64,000 bases of DNA from an uncultured Acidobacteriia bacterium (lineage in GTDB: Bacteria > Acidobacteriota > Terriglobia > Bryobacterales > Bryobacteraceae), in assembly GCA_903929755.1 (NCBI GenBank), contig CAIYVZ010000185.1, positions 1 to 64,000 on the forward strand. Direction: 5' to 3'. The translations under genes and the position numbers were made by a program. This document shows, one piece after another, positions 38,236 through 47,050 of this stretch. Position 1 is the stretch's first letter. Every line of letters starts with the position of its first letter. The notes below the pieces were generated by a model. That model made no database searches and had not been told where the DNA came from. It worked only from the letters and a program-made list of their open reading frames with translations.

Positions 38236-39552
38236 GTGACTCGAATCTCCCTTCTCTCCATTTCTTTCCTGGCTCTGCTGCCGCTCTCCGCTATGGCAAA
38301 CAGCACAGGTCCCCCCATCCAAAGAACTGGCGCCCCGGCTGACGGAGGTACAACCTGCACGGCGTGCCACCGGACGTTCGCGCCCGTGAACTCGGATCCG
38401 CGAGGCAGCGTGGCCGTCGCCGCCAAGCCATACGTTCCCGGGGTGATGCAGACAATTCAGGTAACCATCAAGCACCCGGAAGCGCTGCGCTGGGGCTTCC
38501 AGGTCACCGCACGTCCGACGACCAACCCTGCAAAAATGGCTGGATCTTTCACGCCCAACACCACGATTCGCGTGCGCTGCCAGGGTGGCGTTGATGGTCC
38601 CTGCCAGGGTGGCGTTCAGGAGTTCGCCGAACACCGCAGTGCGGTAGTTACCGGCCCCAGCGCCGTTGGGTCCTACACGTATTCCATCGACTGGACTCCG
38701 CCATCCAGCAACGTCGGCGACATCATCTTCTACGTGGCCGGCAACGCCGCCAACAACAATGCGGCCAACACGGGCGACTACATCTACAATTCGTCGGCCA
38801 CCATCACGCCGGCAACCTGTGATTTCCCGGTAATCCCGCAGATCAGCGCCGTGGTGAGTTCGGCATCGTATCAGAACACAATAGCCCCGAACTCGCTGAT
38901 TTCGCTGTTTGGGACGGGCTTCCAGCCTCTGGACGTGACGCGCGGCCTGTACGCCGCCGACCTGGCCGCAGGTAAGATCCCGACAATGCTCTCCTGCTTC
39001 GCGGTGGAGATCAACCGGAAACGGGCGCCCCTCACCTTCACGAATTTCGGACAGGTGAATGCAATCGTACCGAGTGGGACAGCCGCCGGAAACGCCGAAG
39101 TTCGCGTGATTGTGAACCCGACTTCTTCGAGTCCGATCTACAGCGCCCCGGTTACAGTAATGGCTGCGGACTTCGCCCCGGCATTGTTTACGCTCGATGG
39201 CAAGAAGGCTGTGGCCCAGGTTGCGGGAACTTCCACGCTGGTGACTGCGGCGAAGGCGGGCGACATGGTCACGCTTTACGCCACCGGGCTGGGAGATTTG
39301 ACCACCAAAGCCGATGCCGCAGACGTGGCGACTGGCCAGAACAATGCCGTCAATACGGTTACCGTGAGCCTCAACGGCACCGCACTGGCGGCTTCCGATG
39401 TTCTTTATGTGGGTTCGGCGCCCGGTATGACAACCGGACTTTACCAGATCAACATCCGTATTCCGGCTGGCGTGAAGTCCGGCGATGCGGCTGTCACGCT
39501 GGCTGTGGGCACGGCTTCCAGCCTGGGCGGGATCACGATTCCGATCCTGTAG
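38236..39552 (+). CDS. Secreted protein: choice-of-anchor V-like domain plus TIGR03437 domain
   Basis: From GTG at 38236 the protein is 438 residues, with signal peptide MTRISLLSISFLALLPLSAMA. The mature N terminus has STGPPIQRTGAPADGGTTC and a CxxCH motif (CTACH), as in choice-of-anchor V proteins; the motif could bind haem. The second half (VVSSASYQNTIAPNSLISLFG to ITIPIL) is a TIGR03437 domain, an Ig/IPT-like repeat found mostly in Solibacter relatives. An earlier TTG at 38194, after AGGA, is another possible start. The function is not known; it is probably on the cell surface. Confidence 0.75.
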   Translation: MTRISLLSISFLALLPLSAMANSTGPPIQRTGAPADGGTTCTACHRTFAPVNSDPRGSVAVAAKPYVPGVMQTIQVTIKHPEALRWGFQVTARPTTNPAKMAGSFTPNTTIRVRCQGGVDGPCQGGVQEFAEHRSAVVTGPSAVGSYTYSIDWTPPSSNVGDIIFYVAGNAANNNAANTGDYIYNSSATITPATCDFPVIPQISAVVSSASYQNTIAPNSLISLFGTGFQPLDVTRGLYAADLAAGKIPTMLSCFAVEINRKRAPLTFTNFGQVNAIVPSGTAAGNAEVRVIVNPTSSSPIYSAPVTVMAADFAPALFTLDGKKAVAQVAGTSTLVTAAKAGDMVTLYATGLGDLTTKADAADVATGQNNAVNTVTVSLNGTALAASDVLYVGSAPGMTTGLYQINIRIPAGVKSGDAAVTLAVGTASSLGGITIPIL

Positions 39553-39618
39553 TTGGTTGCAGGTGGATGGTTTAGTGCAGATGGATGGTTGATTACAACT
39601 GGATGGTTGATTGCGAGT
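39547..39618. repeat. Degenerate 18-bp tandem repeat (3-4 units)
   Basis: Three 18-base units, each beginning GGATGGTT (39565, 39583, 39601), stand in a row, and a fourth more altered unit precedes them at 39547, overlapping the end of the TIGR03437 gene. They run straight up to the terminator at 39621. The repeats may be replication slippage; no role is visible. Confidence 0.7.
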
Positions 39619-39620
39619 GG

Positions 39621-39661
39621 AATAAGGGGCGGCCAGTACAACCTGGCCGCCCCTTATTTTT
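39621..39661 (+). terminator. Strong rho-independent terminator
   Basis: A 16-base stem AATAAGGGGCGGCCAG (39621-39636) pairs exactly with 39643-39658 over a TACAAC loop, followed by more T residues. It closes the TIGR03437 gene. The stop codon of the convergent hydrolase gene (39654-39656) lies within the downstream stem arm. Confidence 0.92.
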
Positions 39662-40565
39662 TGTTCAGCGCATGGCTGGCCAGCCACGCCAGAGTTCGTT
39701 CTTCAAATTCGCGCTTCGCCGTGGCCCAAAGATTCACATGGGCCGCCCCGGGAACGAGCCAGAGTTGGGTCAACGCGGGGTTCGCGGCGGCCAAGACCCT
39801 GGAATTATCCGGAGACGTGAGATCGTCCGCCATCCCATGTGCCAGCAGGATGGGCGTGCTGCTGCGCCGGACCCCGTCGGCAGCCGAAGACGCCCGGAGG
39901 TCAATGCCGTACCGCAGGCGGGTCCAGAGAATTCCGGAACCCACAAGCGGCACGGTCAACCATTTCAAAGCCCGCGGAGCGTTGCGGCGGATTCGTTCCT
40001 CCGCGATGGAAGGAAAGTCTGAGTAGGCACTTTCGGCGATCACAGCGCTGAAGCGGGTTTCCGTCCGGAGCGACTCCAACAGGATGCTGCCACCCAGCGA
40101 GGCCCCGAAGCCGTAGAGGTTCCCGACGCCGGGCTGGGCCCGCATCCAGGTGGCCCAGGCCCGGATATCAGCCTCATCCTGAATCCCGTAAGAGATTAGG
40201 CCTCCCGACTCGCCATGTCCACGGAGGTCGGGGACGAGCACAGAGTACCCGGCCTTCTCATATACAGTGCCCAGCCCGACCACCGCTACCCGGTTATCCC
40301 CCACTCCGTGCAGCATAAGGAGCGCACTCCCGCTCGGCTGCTCTGGTTCGTAGTACCAGCCTTTCAGAACCGTTCCATCGGCGGACGTGGTTTGCGCATC
40401 CCGGCAGCGAACATGTGCAACGCAGGGGCAGACCGGCGGAACCGGCTTGCGGACTGGCTGGATGGCGCGCTCCGCTGCCACGGCCCCCAGGAAGAACACC
40501 GCCAGCGGGACCACCACGGCCAACTGTAGCCCCGAGATCCATACCCATTGACTTCTTCGTGACAT
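39654..40565 (-). CDS. Alpha/beta hydrolase with N-terminal membrane anchor
   Basis: The protein is 303 residues, with one hydrophobic segment at 13-31 (LQLAVVVPLAVFFLG), so it is anchored or exported. The fold is that of serine aminopeptidase-like hydrolases: LHGVGDNR (oxyanion), GFGASLGGS (nucleophile Ser156), HGMADDLTSP (Asp247 or 248) and GAAHVNLW (His276). The complete triad implies an active esterase or peptidase, substrate unknown. It is divergent from the cupredoxin-like gene and ends inside the terminator hairpin. Confidence 0.85.
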   Translation of the reverse strand: MSRRSQWVWISGLQLAVVVPLAVFFLGAVAAERAIQPVRKPVPPVCPCVAHVRCRDAQTTSADGTVLKGWYYEPEQPSGSALLMLHGVGDNRVAVVGLGTVYEKAGYSVLVPDLRGHGESGGLISYGIQDEADIRAWATWMRAQPGVGNLYGFGASLGGSILLESLRTETRFSAVIAESAYSDFPSIAEERIRRNAPRALKWLTVPLVGSGILWTRLRYGIDLRASSAADGVRRSSTPILLAHGMADDLTSPDNSRVLAAANPALTQLWLVPGAAHVNLWATAKREFEERTLAWLASHALNKK

Positions 40566-40603
40566 GCCTTCAGATTACGTTAGCGCGGTTGCACGTGTTC
40601 GAT

Positions 40604-41371
40604 ATGCCAGAATGGAACTTGAAACGCTTTTTTGGGGCAATGCCACTGCTTCTGCTGGCAGCATGCGGCAGTTCCCCACAACCGTCCACTCAGTCCACTG
40701 CCAGCCTTCCCGAAGCTCACGTTGACCCTGCCACCGCCGGAACCATCAGCGGCCGGGTGCTGTTTGAAGGCCAGGCTCCCGTTATGCCCGTGATCGACAT
40801 GGCGTCGAACCCGCAGTGCGAGCGGCAACACAAGGTCCCGTTCCGCGCGGAGACGGTGATCGTGAACTCGAATAAGACCCTGCGCAACGTCTACATCCAT
40901 ATTAAGGACGGTCTGGCTCCGGCCCACTGGGCAGCGCCGGCCCAACCCGCCAGGCTGGATCAGAATGGCTGCGTCTACGCACCGCACGTACAGGGCATTG
41001 TAGAGGGTCAGGCTCTGGAAATTCTGAACAGTGACCCGGTGAACCATAACGTCCACGCCGAGAGCCAGAAGAATCCGGCATGGAATGAATCGCAGCCCCC
41101 CCGGGCGGAACACAAGTTCAAGAAGTTCGGCAGTGCGGAGATTATGTTCCCCTTCACCTGCAGCGTGCATCCCTGGATGAAGGCCTGGCTCGGCGTTTCC
41201 GAGCATCCTTTCTTTGCGGTGACTGGCGAAGATGGAAGTTTCCGCATCGAAGGCGTGCCGCCCGGCACCTATACAGTTGAGGCAATCCACGAAAAGTTTG
41301 GCCGTAAAGAGGGCAAGCTGACGTTGTCACCGACTGGCACCGCAACCATCGAGTTCACCTATGGCAGCTAA
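40604..41371 (+). CDS. Cupredoxin-like lipoprotein with carboxypeptidase-regulatory domain
   Basis: The 255-residue lipoprotein has LLLAAC with lipid Cys21. The middle part holds the ligands of a cupredoxin-type copper site: His148/His151 in NHNVHA and Cys186, His189, Met192 in TCSVHPWM. The end (DGSFRIEGVPPGTYTVEAIHE) is a CarboxypepD_reg-like Ig domain. It overlaps ctaA by 11 bases, so it is part of the oxidase-maturation operon and may carry copper or electrons (inference). ATG at 40604 is chosen because it opens the signal peptide. Confidence 0.8.
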   Translation: MPEWNLKRFFGAMPLLLLAACGSSPQPSTQSTASLPEAHVDPATAGTISGRVLFEGQAPVMPVIDMASNPQCERQHKVPFRAETVIVNSNKTLRNVYIHIKDGLAPAHWAAPAQPARLDQNGCVYAPHVQGIVEGQALEILNSDPVNHNVHAESQKNPAWNESQPPRAEHKFKKFGSAEIMFPFTCSVHPWMKAWLGVSEHPFFAVTGEDGSFRIEGVPPGTYTVEAIHEKFGRKEGKLTLSPTGTATIEFTYGS

Positions 41372-42254
41372 AATTATTTACCGGCGAGGCCTGCACCTGT
41401 GGTCCATGCTGCTGGCGCTCTGCACCCTGATGCTGGTAGTGGTGGGGGGGCTGGTCACCAGTCGCGATGCTGGCCTGAGCGTCCCGGACTGGCCTCTTTC
41501 TTACGGCAAACTGATGCCACCCATGGAAGGCGGAATCCTCTACGAGCACGGCCACCGGATGATCGCCACCATGGTGGGTATGTTCACCATCGTGTCCATG
41601 GTGTGGCTGTGGCGCGTGGAAAGCCGGAAATGGCTTCGTATTCTGGGCGTGATTGCGCTGCTGGCGGTGATTACGCAAGGCTTGCTGGGGGGCCTTACGG
41701 TCCTGATGCTGTTGCCGTGGTGGGTCTCCACCATGCATGCAACCCTGGCCCAGCTTTTTTTCTCCACCACCGTTGCCATCGCCATCTTTACTTCAAGCTG
41801 GTGGCTGGCCGAACCCACCACCACCGCAGAACAAACCGCGACACCGATTCGGCGCTTGTCCCTGATCGCGCCCATTCTGGTTGTCTGCCAACTGGCCCTG
41901 GGTGCGGCTGCCCGCCATAAAGCAATTGGTTCGATTTATCACATTTGCGGCTCCCCCATCGTTGCGGGCGTCATCCTCTGGCTGTCCCTGCGGATCTCCG
42001 TGCACTACTCCGAAAATCGGGAACTCCGGCGAGCCGCCCTGACGCTCACAACCATTACATTCACCCAGATCTTCCTTGGTATCGCCGCCTACATGACCCG
42101 AATCGCCTACGCGGATGCCGTACAACCGATGCCGCTGATGGTGACTTTCACCGTATTCCACGTAGCGGTTGGCGCTTTGACGCTCGCTTCCAGCATCGCG
42201 CTCGCTATCATTGTCCGACGTAACCTGACGCTCGTGGGAGCAGCGTCCGCCTAA
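41361..42254 (+). CDS. ctaA: Heme A synthase CtaA (COX15)
   Basis: The 297-residue protein has eight spans. The first loop has DAGLSVPDWPLSYGKLMPP and EHGHR (His63 and His65), as in CtaA, which oxidises the methyl group of haem O to make haem A. Its presence means the cell makes an aa3-type oxidase. It overlaps the lipoprotein gene by 11 bases and ctaB follows 20 bases later. Confidence 0.93.
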   Translation: MAAKIIYRRGLHLWSMLLALCTLMLVVVGGLVTSRDAGLSVPDWPLSYGKLMPPMEGGILYEHGHRMIATMVGMFTIVSMVWLWRVESRKWLRILGVIALLAVITQGLLGGLTVLMLLPWWVSTMHATLAQLFFSTTVAIAIFTSSWWLAEPTTTAEQTATPIRRLSLIAPILVVCQLALGAAARHKAIGSIYHICGSPIVAGVILWLSLRISVHYSENRELRRAALTLTTITFTQIFLGIAAYMTRIAYADAVQPMPLMVTFTVFHVAVGALTLASSIALAIIVRRNLTLVGAASA

Positions 42255-42274
42255 GCCACCCGCCACTATAATCC

Positions 42275-43138
42275 ATGCGCCATTACTACGAGCTGACGAA
42301 ACCGCGAATTACATGGCTCATCCTGATGAGCACGGGCGTGGGCTATTTTTTTGGCCTCAAGCATGCCTGGAATGGACAAGCCGACTCGACCCTGCTGTTC
42401 CATACAATGCTTGGAACGGCCGTAATTGCGTCCGGAACCGCGGCGCTGAATCAGTGGTGGGAACGCGAGGCCGACGCGCTGATGCGCCGGACCGCGGGAC
42501 GCCCACTCCCGACCGGCCGAGTGTCGCCCCCCCGCGCCATGTGGTTCGGGATAGTGCTGGTGATTCTGGGCTTCCTGGAACTCTGGCTGGGCGTGAACCT
42601 GCTGACAGGCGTTCTCGGCTTGTTGACGATGGGCGCTTACCTGCTCATTTATACGCCGCTCAAGCAGCGCTCGCACCTTTCCACGGTAATCGGCGCGGTG
42701 CCTGGCGCGATCCCGCCCCTGATGGGTTATGCGGCATCGAATGGGGCGCTAACGGCAGAAGCCTGGGCACTTTTCGCGATCCTGTTTATCTGGCAGTTCC
42801 CCCACTTTTTGGCCATCGCCTGGATGTACCGCGAGGATTATGCGCGCGCGGGAATCCGCATGTTGCCCGTGGTGGAACCGGATGGCCAGTCAACCGCCCG
42901 GCAAATTGTGCTGTACGCCTCCACGCTGATTCCCGTTAGTATTTTCCCGGTATTGCTGGGCATGACGGGCAAGATCTATCTTGTAGGTTCGCTGCTCCTG
43001 GGCGCGTGGTTCCTGTACAGCGGGGTTCGGGTTGCGTTCGACTTAACGAACATCCGCGCCCGGAAGGTCCTGCTGGTTTCGGTTATTTACCTGCCGCTGA
43101 TTTATGGTTTGATGGTTTTCGATCCTCCTCGCTTATGA
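42275..43138 (+). CDS. ctaB: Protoheme IX farnesyltransferase CtaB/CyoE
   Basis: This is a 287-residue UbiA-family prenyltransferase. The polyprenyl-binding motif is NQWWEREADALMRRT followed by GRPLP, the signature of CtaB (N-x-x-x-D-x-x-x-D type with Glu in place of the first Asp). It attaches farnesyl to haem B, making haem O for CtaA. Its stop overlaps the SCO start (ATGA at 43135). Confidence 0.95.
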   Translation: MRHYYELTKPRITWLILMSTGVGYFFGLKHAWNGQADSTLLFHTMLGTAVIASGTAALNQWWEREADALMRRTAGRPLPTGRVSPPRAMWFGIVLVILGFLELWLGVNLLTGVLGLLTMGAYLLIYTPLKQRSHLSTVIGAVPGAIPPLMGYAASNGALTAEAWALFAILFIWQFPHFLAIAWMYREDYARAGIRMLPVVEPDGQSTARQIVLYASTLIPVSIFPVLLGMTGKIYLVGSLLLGAWFLYSGVRVAFDLTNIRARKVLLVSVIYLPLIYGLMVFDPPRL

Positions 43139-43683
43139 GAAAACTCGTCCTCCTTCTCTCCTTCGTTTCGCTCGTCGGCTGCGGTTCTGAAAAACCGTTA
43201 CAGATGCTGGGTGATGTGCCGGATTTCCAGTTGCTGGACCAGGATGGCAAAGACTTCAAAGGTTCTTCCCTGGAAGGTCATGTGTGGGTGGCGGATTTTG
43301 TGTTCACCACCTGCCAGGGTCCCTGTCCCCGTATGACCGCCCACATGCGCCAGATTCAGGACGCGACGGATTCCAGCGTAGGGTTGGTCTCGTTCTCGGT
43401 GGATCCGGATAACGATACTCCCGCAGCCCTCGCCGCCTATGCAAAGGGTTTCAGCGCGGACACGTCGCGCTGGCATTTTCTGACCGGCGATAAGAAAGTT
43501 CTGGGCTCCCTCGGTAAAGATACGTTCAAAATCAGTGGCGTCGGCGAGGGCGTTGACCACAGCACCAGGTTCGTGCTGATTGATGCGAAGGGCCGGATCC
43601 GTGCCTATTACGGTCTGGCGGATGGCGGTGTGGTGTCGAAGATTGCGAAAGACGCCGCCGCCCTGAAAAAGGAAAAAAATTGA
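43135..43683 (+). CDS. SCO1/SenC copper chaperone lipoprotein
   Basis: The 182-residue protein has lipid Cys16 (SLVGC) and a thioredoxin fold with the copper ligands Cys60-Gln-Gly-Pro-Cys64 and His142 (GVDHSTRF). It delivers copper to the CuA centre of cytochrome oxidase or keeps its cysteines reduced. ATG at 43135 is inside the ctaB stop; the TTG start of the next gene overlaps its own stop, so the four genes are translationally coupled. Confidence 0.93.
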   Translation: MRKLVLLLSFVSLVGCGSEKPLQMLGDVPDFQLLDQDGKDFKGSSLEGHVWVADFVFTTCQGPCPRMTAHMRQIQDATDSSVGLVSFSVDPDNDTPAALAAYAKGFSADTSRWHFLTGDKKVLGSLGKDTFKISGVGEGVDHSTRFVLIDAKGRIRAYYGLADGGVVSKIAKDAAALKKEKN

Positions 43684-44093
43684 ACTACTCGATACTCCCT
43701 ACGGTGAATGCGTTCCTGAACGGGACCTCGGCAGTACTGCTGGTGATCGCTTATGTGATGATCCGGCAGCAAAAGCGGGAAGCCCACAAGAAGGCAATGC
43801 TGGGGGCGTTCGCTACCTCGGCCATCTTCCTGATTAGCTACCTCACGTATCACTTCAAAGCCGGAATTACGACCTTCCCACATGAGGGTGACCTGAAGAC
43901 CCTCTACCTGACAATCCTTTTCACCCACACGGTTCTGGCCGTGACTGTGCCGTTTCTGGCGGTGATTTCTATGCGTCGCGGTCTGGCCGGCAAGTTTCCG
44001 GCGCACAAGGCCATCGCCCGCTGGACCCTGCCAATCTGGCTGTACGTGTCAGTGACAGGCGTGGTTGTCTATTTGATGCTGTATCACCTCTGA
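43680..44093 (+). CDS. DUF420 membrane protein
   Basis: This 137-residue protein has four hydrophobic spans (for example LNGTSAVLLVIAYVMI and ARWTLPIWLYVSVTGVVVYL) and conserved His residues near membrane faces (YHFKAG, FTHTVLA), as in DUF420, often next to ctaA/ctaB/sco. The role is thought to be in oxidase assembly but is not proven. The start is TTG at 43680, overlapping the SCO stop as TTGA. The gene end overlaps convergent murJ by ten bases. Confidence 0.88.
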   Translation: MNYSILPTVNAFLNGTSAVLLVIAYVMIRQQKREAHKKAMLGAFATSAIFLISYLTYHFKAGITTFPHEGDLKTLYLTILFTHTVLAVTVPFLAVISMRRGLAGKFPAHKAIARWTLPIWLYVSVTGVVVYLMLYHL

Positions 44094-45622
44094 GGCCAGT
44101 TTTCACGGCCCGAGAGCGCCAGATAAACACCACCGAACGGCACCAGCGTAACGCAGGCGGTCAGGATGGGGTGCAACCCCGGCAGGACACTACGGATCGC
44201 GTAGCCGCTGGCGGCGCCTGCAAGCGCCGCAGCCCATAGGCGCGCCGTATAGCCAACCAGGGAAGGGGTTGCCCCAATCCTGCGCACCAGCGCTCGCCGC
44301 AGCAGAACGAACTCCAGCCACCCGCTGATTCCCGCCGACGCAGTCAAACCCGCCACACCCCATTTGGGATCCACAGATAACAGGGGTGGTAGTGAAATCG
44401 CGCACAGATAGCCCAAAACCGTAGTGGCCCCCACGCGAAGTACCGCGAACCGCAGCGGCGTCTTCGTGTCTTTCAGCGCGTAAAAGGCAGAAGAGTACAA
44501 GCGACCGCCCGTCGAAGCCAGCAAGCCCACAGACGACCCCGCAAGAATCGCCCACACGTAGACCGCGTCAGCCCGCGTGAACTTGCCGCTCTGGTAAATC
44601 GCGCCCGCGATGGTGTCGCCCAACACCAGAAAAGCGACGGCTGACGGAATCACGAAGAAGGAGATTCTGCGAAGGCCGCTATAAAGACGCTTGCGCAGAT
44701 GGGCCGCGATTTCGTCATTGGAACCCATAGCCGAAGACATTTCAGGCAGTTCCGACGCCGAGACAGCCATCCCGAAAAGGCTTACCGGAAGCAGATAAAT
44801 GGTCTGGGCATAGGCAAGACCGGAGACAGCGCCATCCGGCAGCAGGCTCGCCAACAGGGAATCGATGTAGGCACTCAGCTGCACCACGCCGCGGCTCACG
44901 AAAACGGGCGCGAAGTTCTTCAGCACCGTCCGGACGCTTTCGAGGCCCAAATCAAACGCAATACGGAGGGAGGGTGCAAGGGTGATCACCACCGGCAACT
45001 GCACCAGAAACTGCGCGGCGCTGCCAACTACCGAAGCCCATGCCGCAATGGCCGCCAGACGTGATTGGGTCGCTGTGGAACCACCTGCGATGAGGCCGAT
45101 GACAATTGCTGCGTTCCAAAGAATGGGAACACTGTAGGAGAGGAAGAAGCGGCGGTGACTGTTCAGGATGCCCAGGCACCAGGCGGACATCACCAGCAGG
45201 CCAGCCCCGGGGAACAGGATACGGACCAGCGTGACCGTCAGTTCCCGTTTGTCGCCGTGAAAACCAGGCGCGATCACATCAATCAGGAGGGGGGCCGCCA
45301 ACACGCCCAGCAGCACCAGTATCGATGAGATGACCGCGAGAATGGCAAAAACCGCCCCCGCAACCCGGCCAGCCTCTTCCTTTTCATGCCGGGCCAGGAG
45401 CCCGGCGTACACAGGAATAAACGAAGCCGAGAGCACGCCCTCCCCGAAAAGGTTCTGCAGGAAGTTCGGGATCCGCATGGCGGCCCGGAAGGCGTCGGCG
45501 GCAGCTGAGTTGCCGAAATAATGGGCGAAGATGCGGTCGCGGACCAACCCCGAAATACGGCTGAGGAAAATACCAGCAGCCACGAGAACAGCGCCGCGCG
45601 ACTTCCCTTGTTGAACTGGCAC
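44084..45622 (-). CDS. murJ: Lipid II flippase MurJ (MviN)
   Basis: The protein is about 512 residues with fourteen spans and typical stretches RISGLVRDRIFAHYFG and FGEGVLSASFIPVY. It moves lipid II across the membrane for peptidoglycan synthesis. The frame extends to 45703 but that part overlaps the glnA terminator, so GTG at 45622 is a better start; the Shine-Dalgarno sequence is unclear, and this is uncertain by a few codons. Confidence 0.9.
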   Translation of the reverse strand: MPVQQGKSRGAVLVAAGIFLSRISGLVRDRIFAHYFGNSAAADAFRAAMRIPNFLQNLFGEGVLSASFIPVYAGLLARHEKEEAGRVAGAVFAILAVISSILVLLGVLAAPLLIDVIAPGFHGDKRELTVTLVRILFPGAGLLVMSAWCLGILNSHRRFFLSYSVPILWNAAIVIGLIAGGSTATQSRLAAIAAWASVVGSAAQFLVQLPVVITLAPSLRIAFDLGLESVRTVLKNFAPVFVSRGVVQLSAYIDSLLASLLPDGAVSGLAYAQTIYLLPVSLFGMAVSASELPEMSSAMGSNDEIAAHLRKRLYSGLRRISFFVIPSAVAFLVLGDTIAGAIYQSGKFTRADAVYVWAILAGSSVGLLASTGGRLYSSAFYALKDTKTPLRFAVLRVGATTVLGYLCAISLPPLLSVDPKWGVAGLTASAGISGWLEFVLLRRALVRRIGATPSLVGYTARLWAAALAGAASGYAIRSVLPGLHPILTACVTLVPFGGVYLALSGRENWPQR

Positions 45623-45652
45623 TCCCTTCAGAATCTCACCCGACCCCGTGCC

Positions 45653-45691
45653 AAAAGAAAAGGCCCTGAGAGGTGAACTCCCAGGGCCTTT
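45653..45691 (-). terminator. Terminator of the glutamine synthetase gene
   Basis: AAAGGCCCTG (45659-45668) pairs exactly with 45682-45691 around a 13-base loop; on the minus strand a T-rich run TCTTTT follows. It lies 25 bases after the glnA stop codon and before murJ, so the two are separate units. Confidence 0.9.
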
Positions 45692-45715
45692 CGAATACAG
45701 CATCGTCTCTGTTAA

Positions 45716-46729
45716 TTACGGCTTCGGAACGCTGTTGATCGTCTGCAGAATCCGCGAAACGATCTGGTACGGATCGCCTTCGGAATTCGGACGGCGATCT
45801 TCCAGATAGCCCTTATAACCGTTCTTGATGAAATTCACAGGCATGCGGACCGACGCGCCACGGTCAGACAGACCGTAGCTGAACTTGTCGATGGACTGTG
45901 TTTCGTGGTGGCCGGTCAGGCGGAGGTGGTTGTCCGGACCGTACACCGCGATGTGTTCGGAGACGTTCGCGGAGAACGCCGCCATCAACGACTCGAAGTA
46001 TTCCTTGCCACCCGTTTCGCGGATGTACTTGGTGGAGAAGTTGCAGTGCATACCCGAACCGTTCCAGTCACCCTTGATCGGCTTGCAGTGGAACACCACA
46101 TCCACTTCATACTGCTCGCACAGGCGCATCAGGAGGTAGCGGGCCACCCAAACGTCATCGGCCGCCTTGGCGGAACCCTTGGCGAAAATCTGAAATTCCC
46201 ACTGACCCTTGGCGACTTCCGCATTGATGCCTTCGTGATTGATACCAGCGGCAAGGCAGAGATCCAAATGCTCTTCCACGATGGTACGGGCGATGCTGCC
46301 CATGTACTTGTAGCCCACGCCGCAGTAGTAGGGCCCCTGCGGAGACGGGTAGCCTTCTTTCGGGAAGCCGAGCGGACGCCCGTCCTGATACAGGAAGTAC
46401 TCCTGTTCCAGCCCGATCCACAGCTCGGCATCATTTTCGATCGTCGCACGGAAGTTGCTCGGATGCGCCGTGCCGTCCGCGTTCAGAACGTCACTCAGCA
46501 CGATGTAGCCGTTTTCACGACTGGCATCGGGATAGAGAGCCACCGGCCGGAGAACGCAATCGGAACTCCTGCCTTCGGCCTGCATGGTCGAGCTGCCGTC
46601 AAAACCCCATTGCGGAAGATCGGCCAGTGTCGGCGGATTCTCAAAGGACTTGATCGTCGTCTTGGCGCGGAGCTCGGGGACCGGCGTTTTGCCGTCGAGC
46701 CAGATGTATTCGAGTTTGTATTTTGTCAT
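45716..46729 (-). CDS. glnII: Glutamine synthetase type II (eukaryote-like)
   Basis: The product is 337 residues from MTKYKLEYIWLDGK. GSII features are clear: PQWGFDGSST, EQEYFLYQ (metal-binding Glu), NAEVAKGQWEFQI, GSGMHCNFST and the catalytic-loop segment near ENGY. It makes glutamine from glutamate and ammonia in a decamer and is not regulated by adenylylation of the GSI kind. Size and motifs exclude GSI (about 470 residues). An upstream TTG at 46753 would add eight residues. It is monocistronic, with its own terminator. Confidence 0.95.
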   Translation of the reverse strand: MTKYKLEYIWLDGKTPVPELRAKTTIKSFENPPTLADLPQWGFDGSSTMQAEGRSSDCVLRPVALYPDASRENGYIVLSDVLNADGTAHPSNFRATIENDAELWIGLEQEYFLYQDGRPLGFPKEGYPSPQGPYYCGVGYKYMGSIARTIVEEHLDLCLAAGINHEGINAEVAKGQWEFQIFAKGSAKAADDVWVARYLLMRLCEQYEVDVVFHCKPIKGDWNGSGMHCNFSTKYIRETGGKEYFESLMAAFSANVSEHIAVYGPDNHLRLTGHHETQSIDKFSYGLSDRGASVRMPVNFIKNGYKGYLEDRRPNSEGDPYQIVSRILQTINSVPKP

Positions 46730-47050
46730 GGTTTGTTCTTTGTTACCCGTCAAGGGTCAATCGATTGAAACCGGTTCGTGCCATTGGCCTGATCCAGCGG
46801 ACTGATGTGCGACGGACAGGCTCTACTCCAGGAAAATTGAAGTCTACCTGTAATCCGGTTGTCGGGTCCAATCAAATCTTTCAATCCGGCAACTAACAAT
46901 CGTGGATCGGCTTGAGACCGGATGGATTGGTACCCCACTCCCCACATTAGAATCAGTATCCAACGGGGCAACCCGTGGCGCTGAATTAATAATTTTTATC
47001 GGCCTCATTCGTTTGGTCTATCCACCCTCTGGCGGCGCACCGCAGCGCCG
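46730..47050. other. Intergenic region upstream of glnII
   Basis: This holds no gene. On the minus strand, TTGCCC and TAATGT spaced by 16 bases (about 46940-46975) are a weak sigma70-like pair that could drive glnII. A search for a sigma54 site (TGGCAC-N5-TTGC) found TGGCAC at about 46780 but no proper second element. Confidence 0.4.

Noticed and set aside
38200-39687. Minus-strand frame of 495 codons opposite the TIGR03437 gene
   Set aside because: Antisense to a gene with signal peptide and known domain; it has no domain of its own.
46754-46800. Possible sigma54 promoter for the glutamine synthetase
   Set aside because: TGGCAC is present on the minus strand but the second element TTGC at the proper distance is missing.
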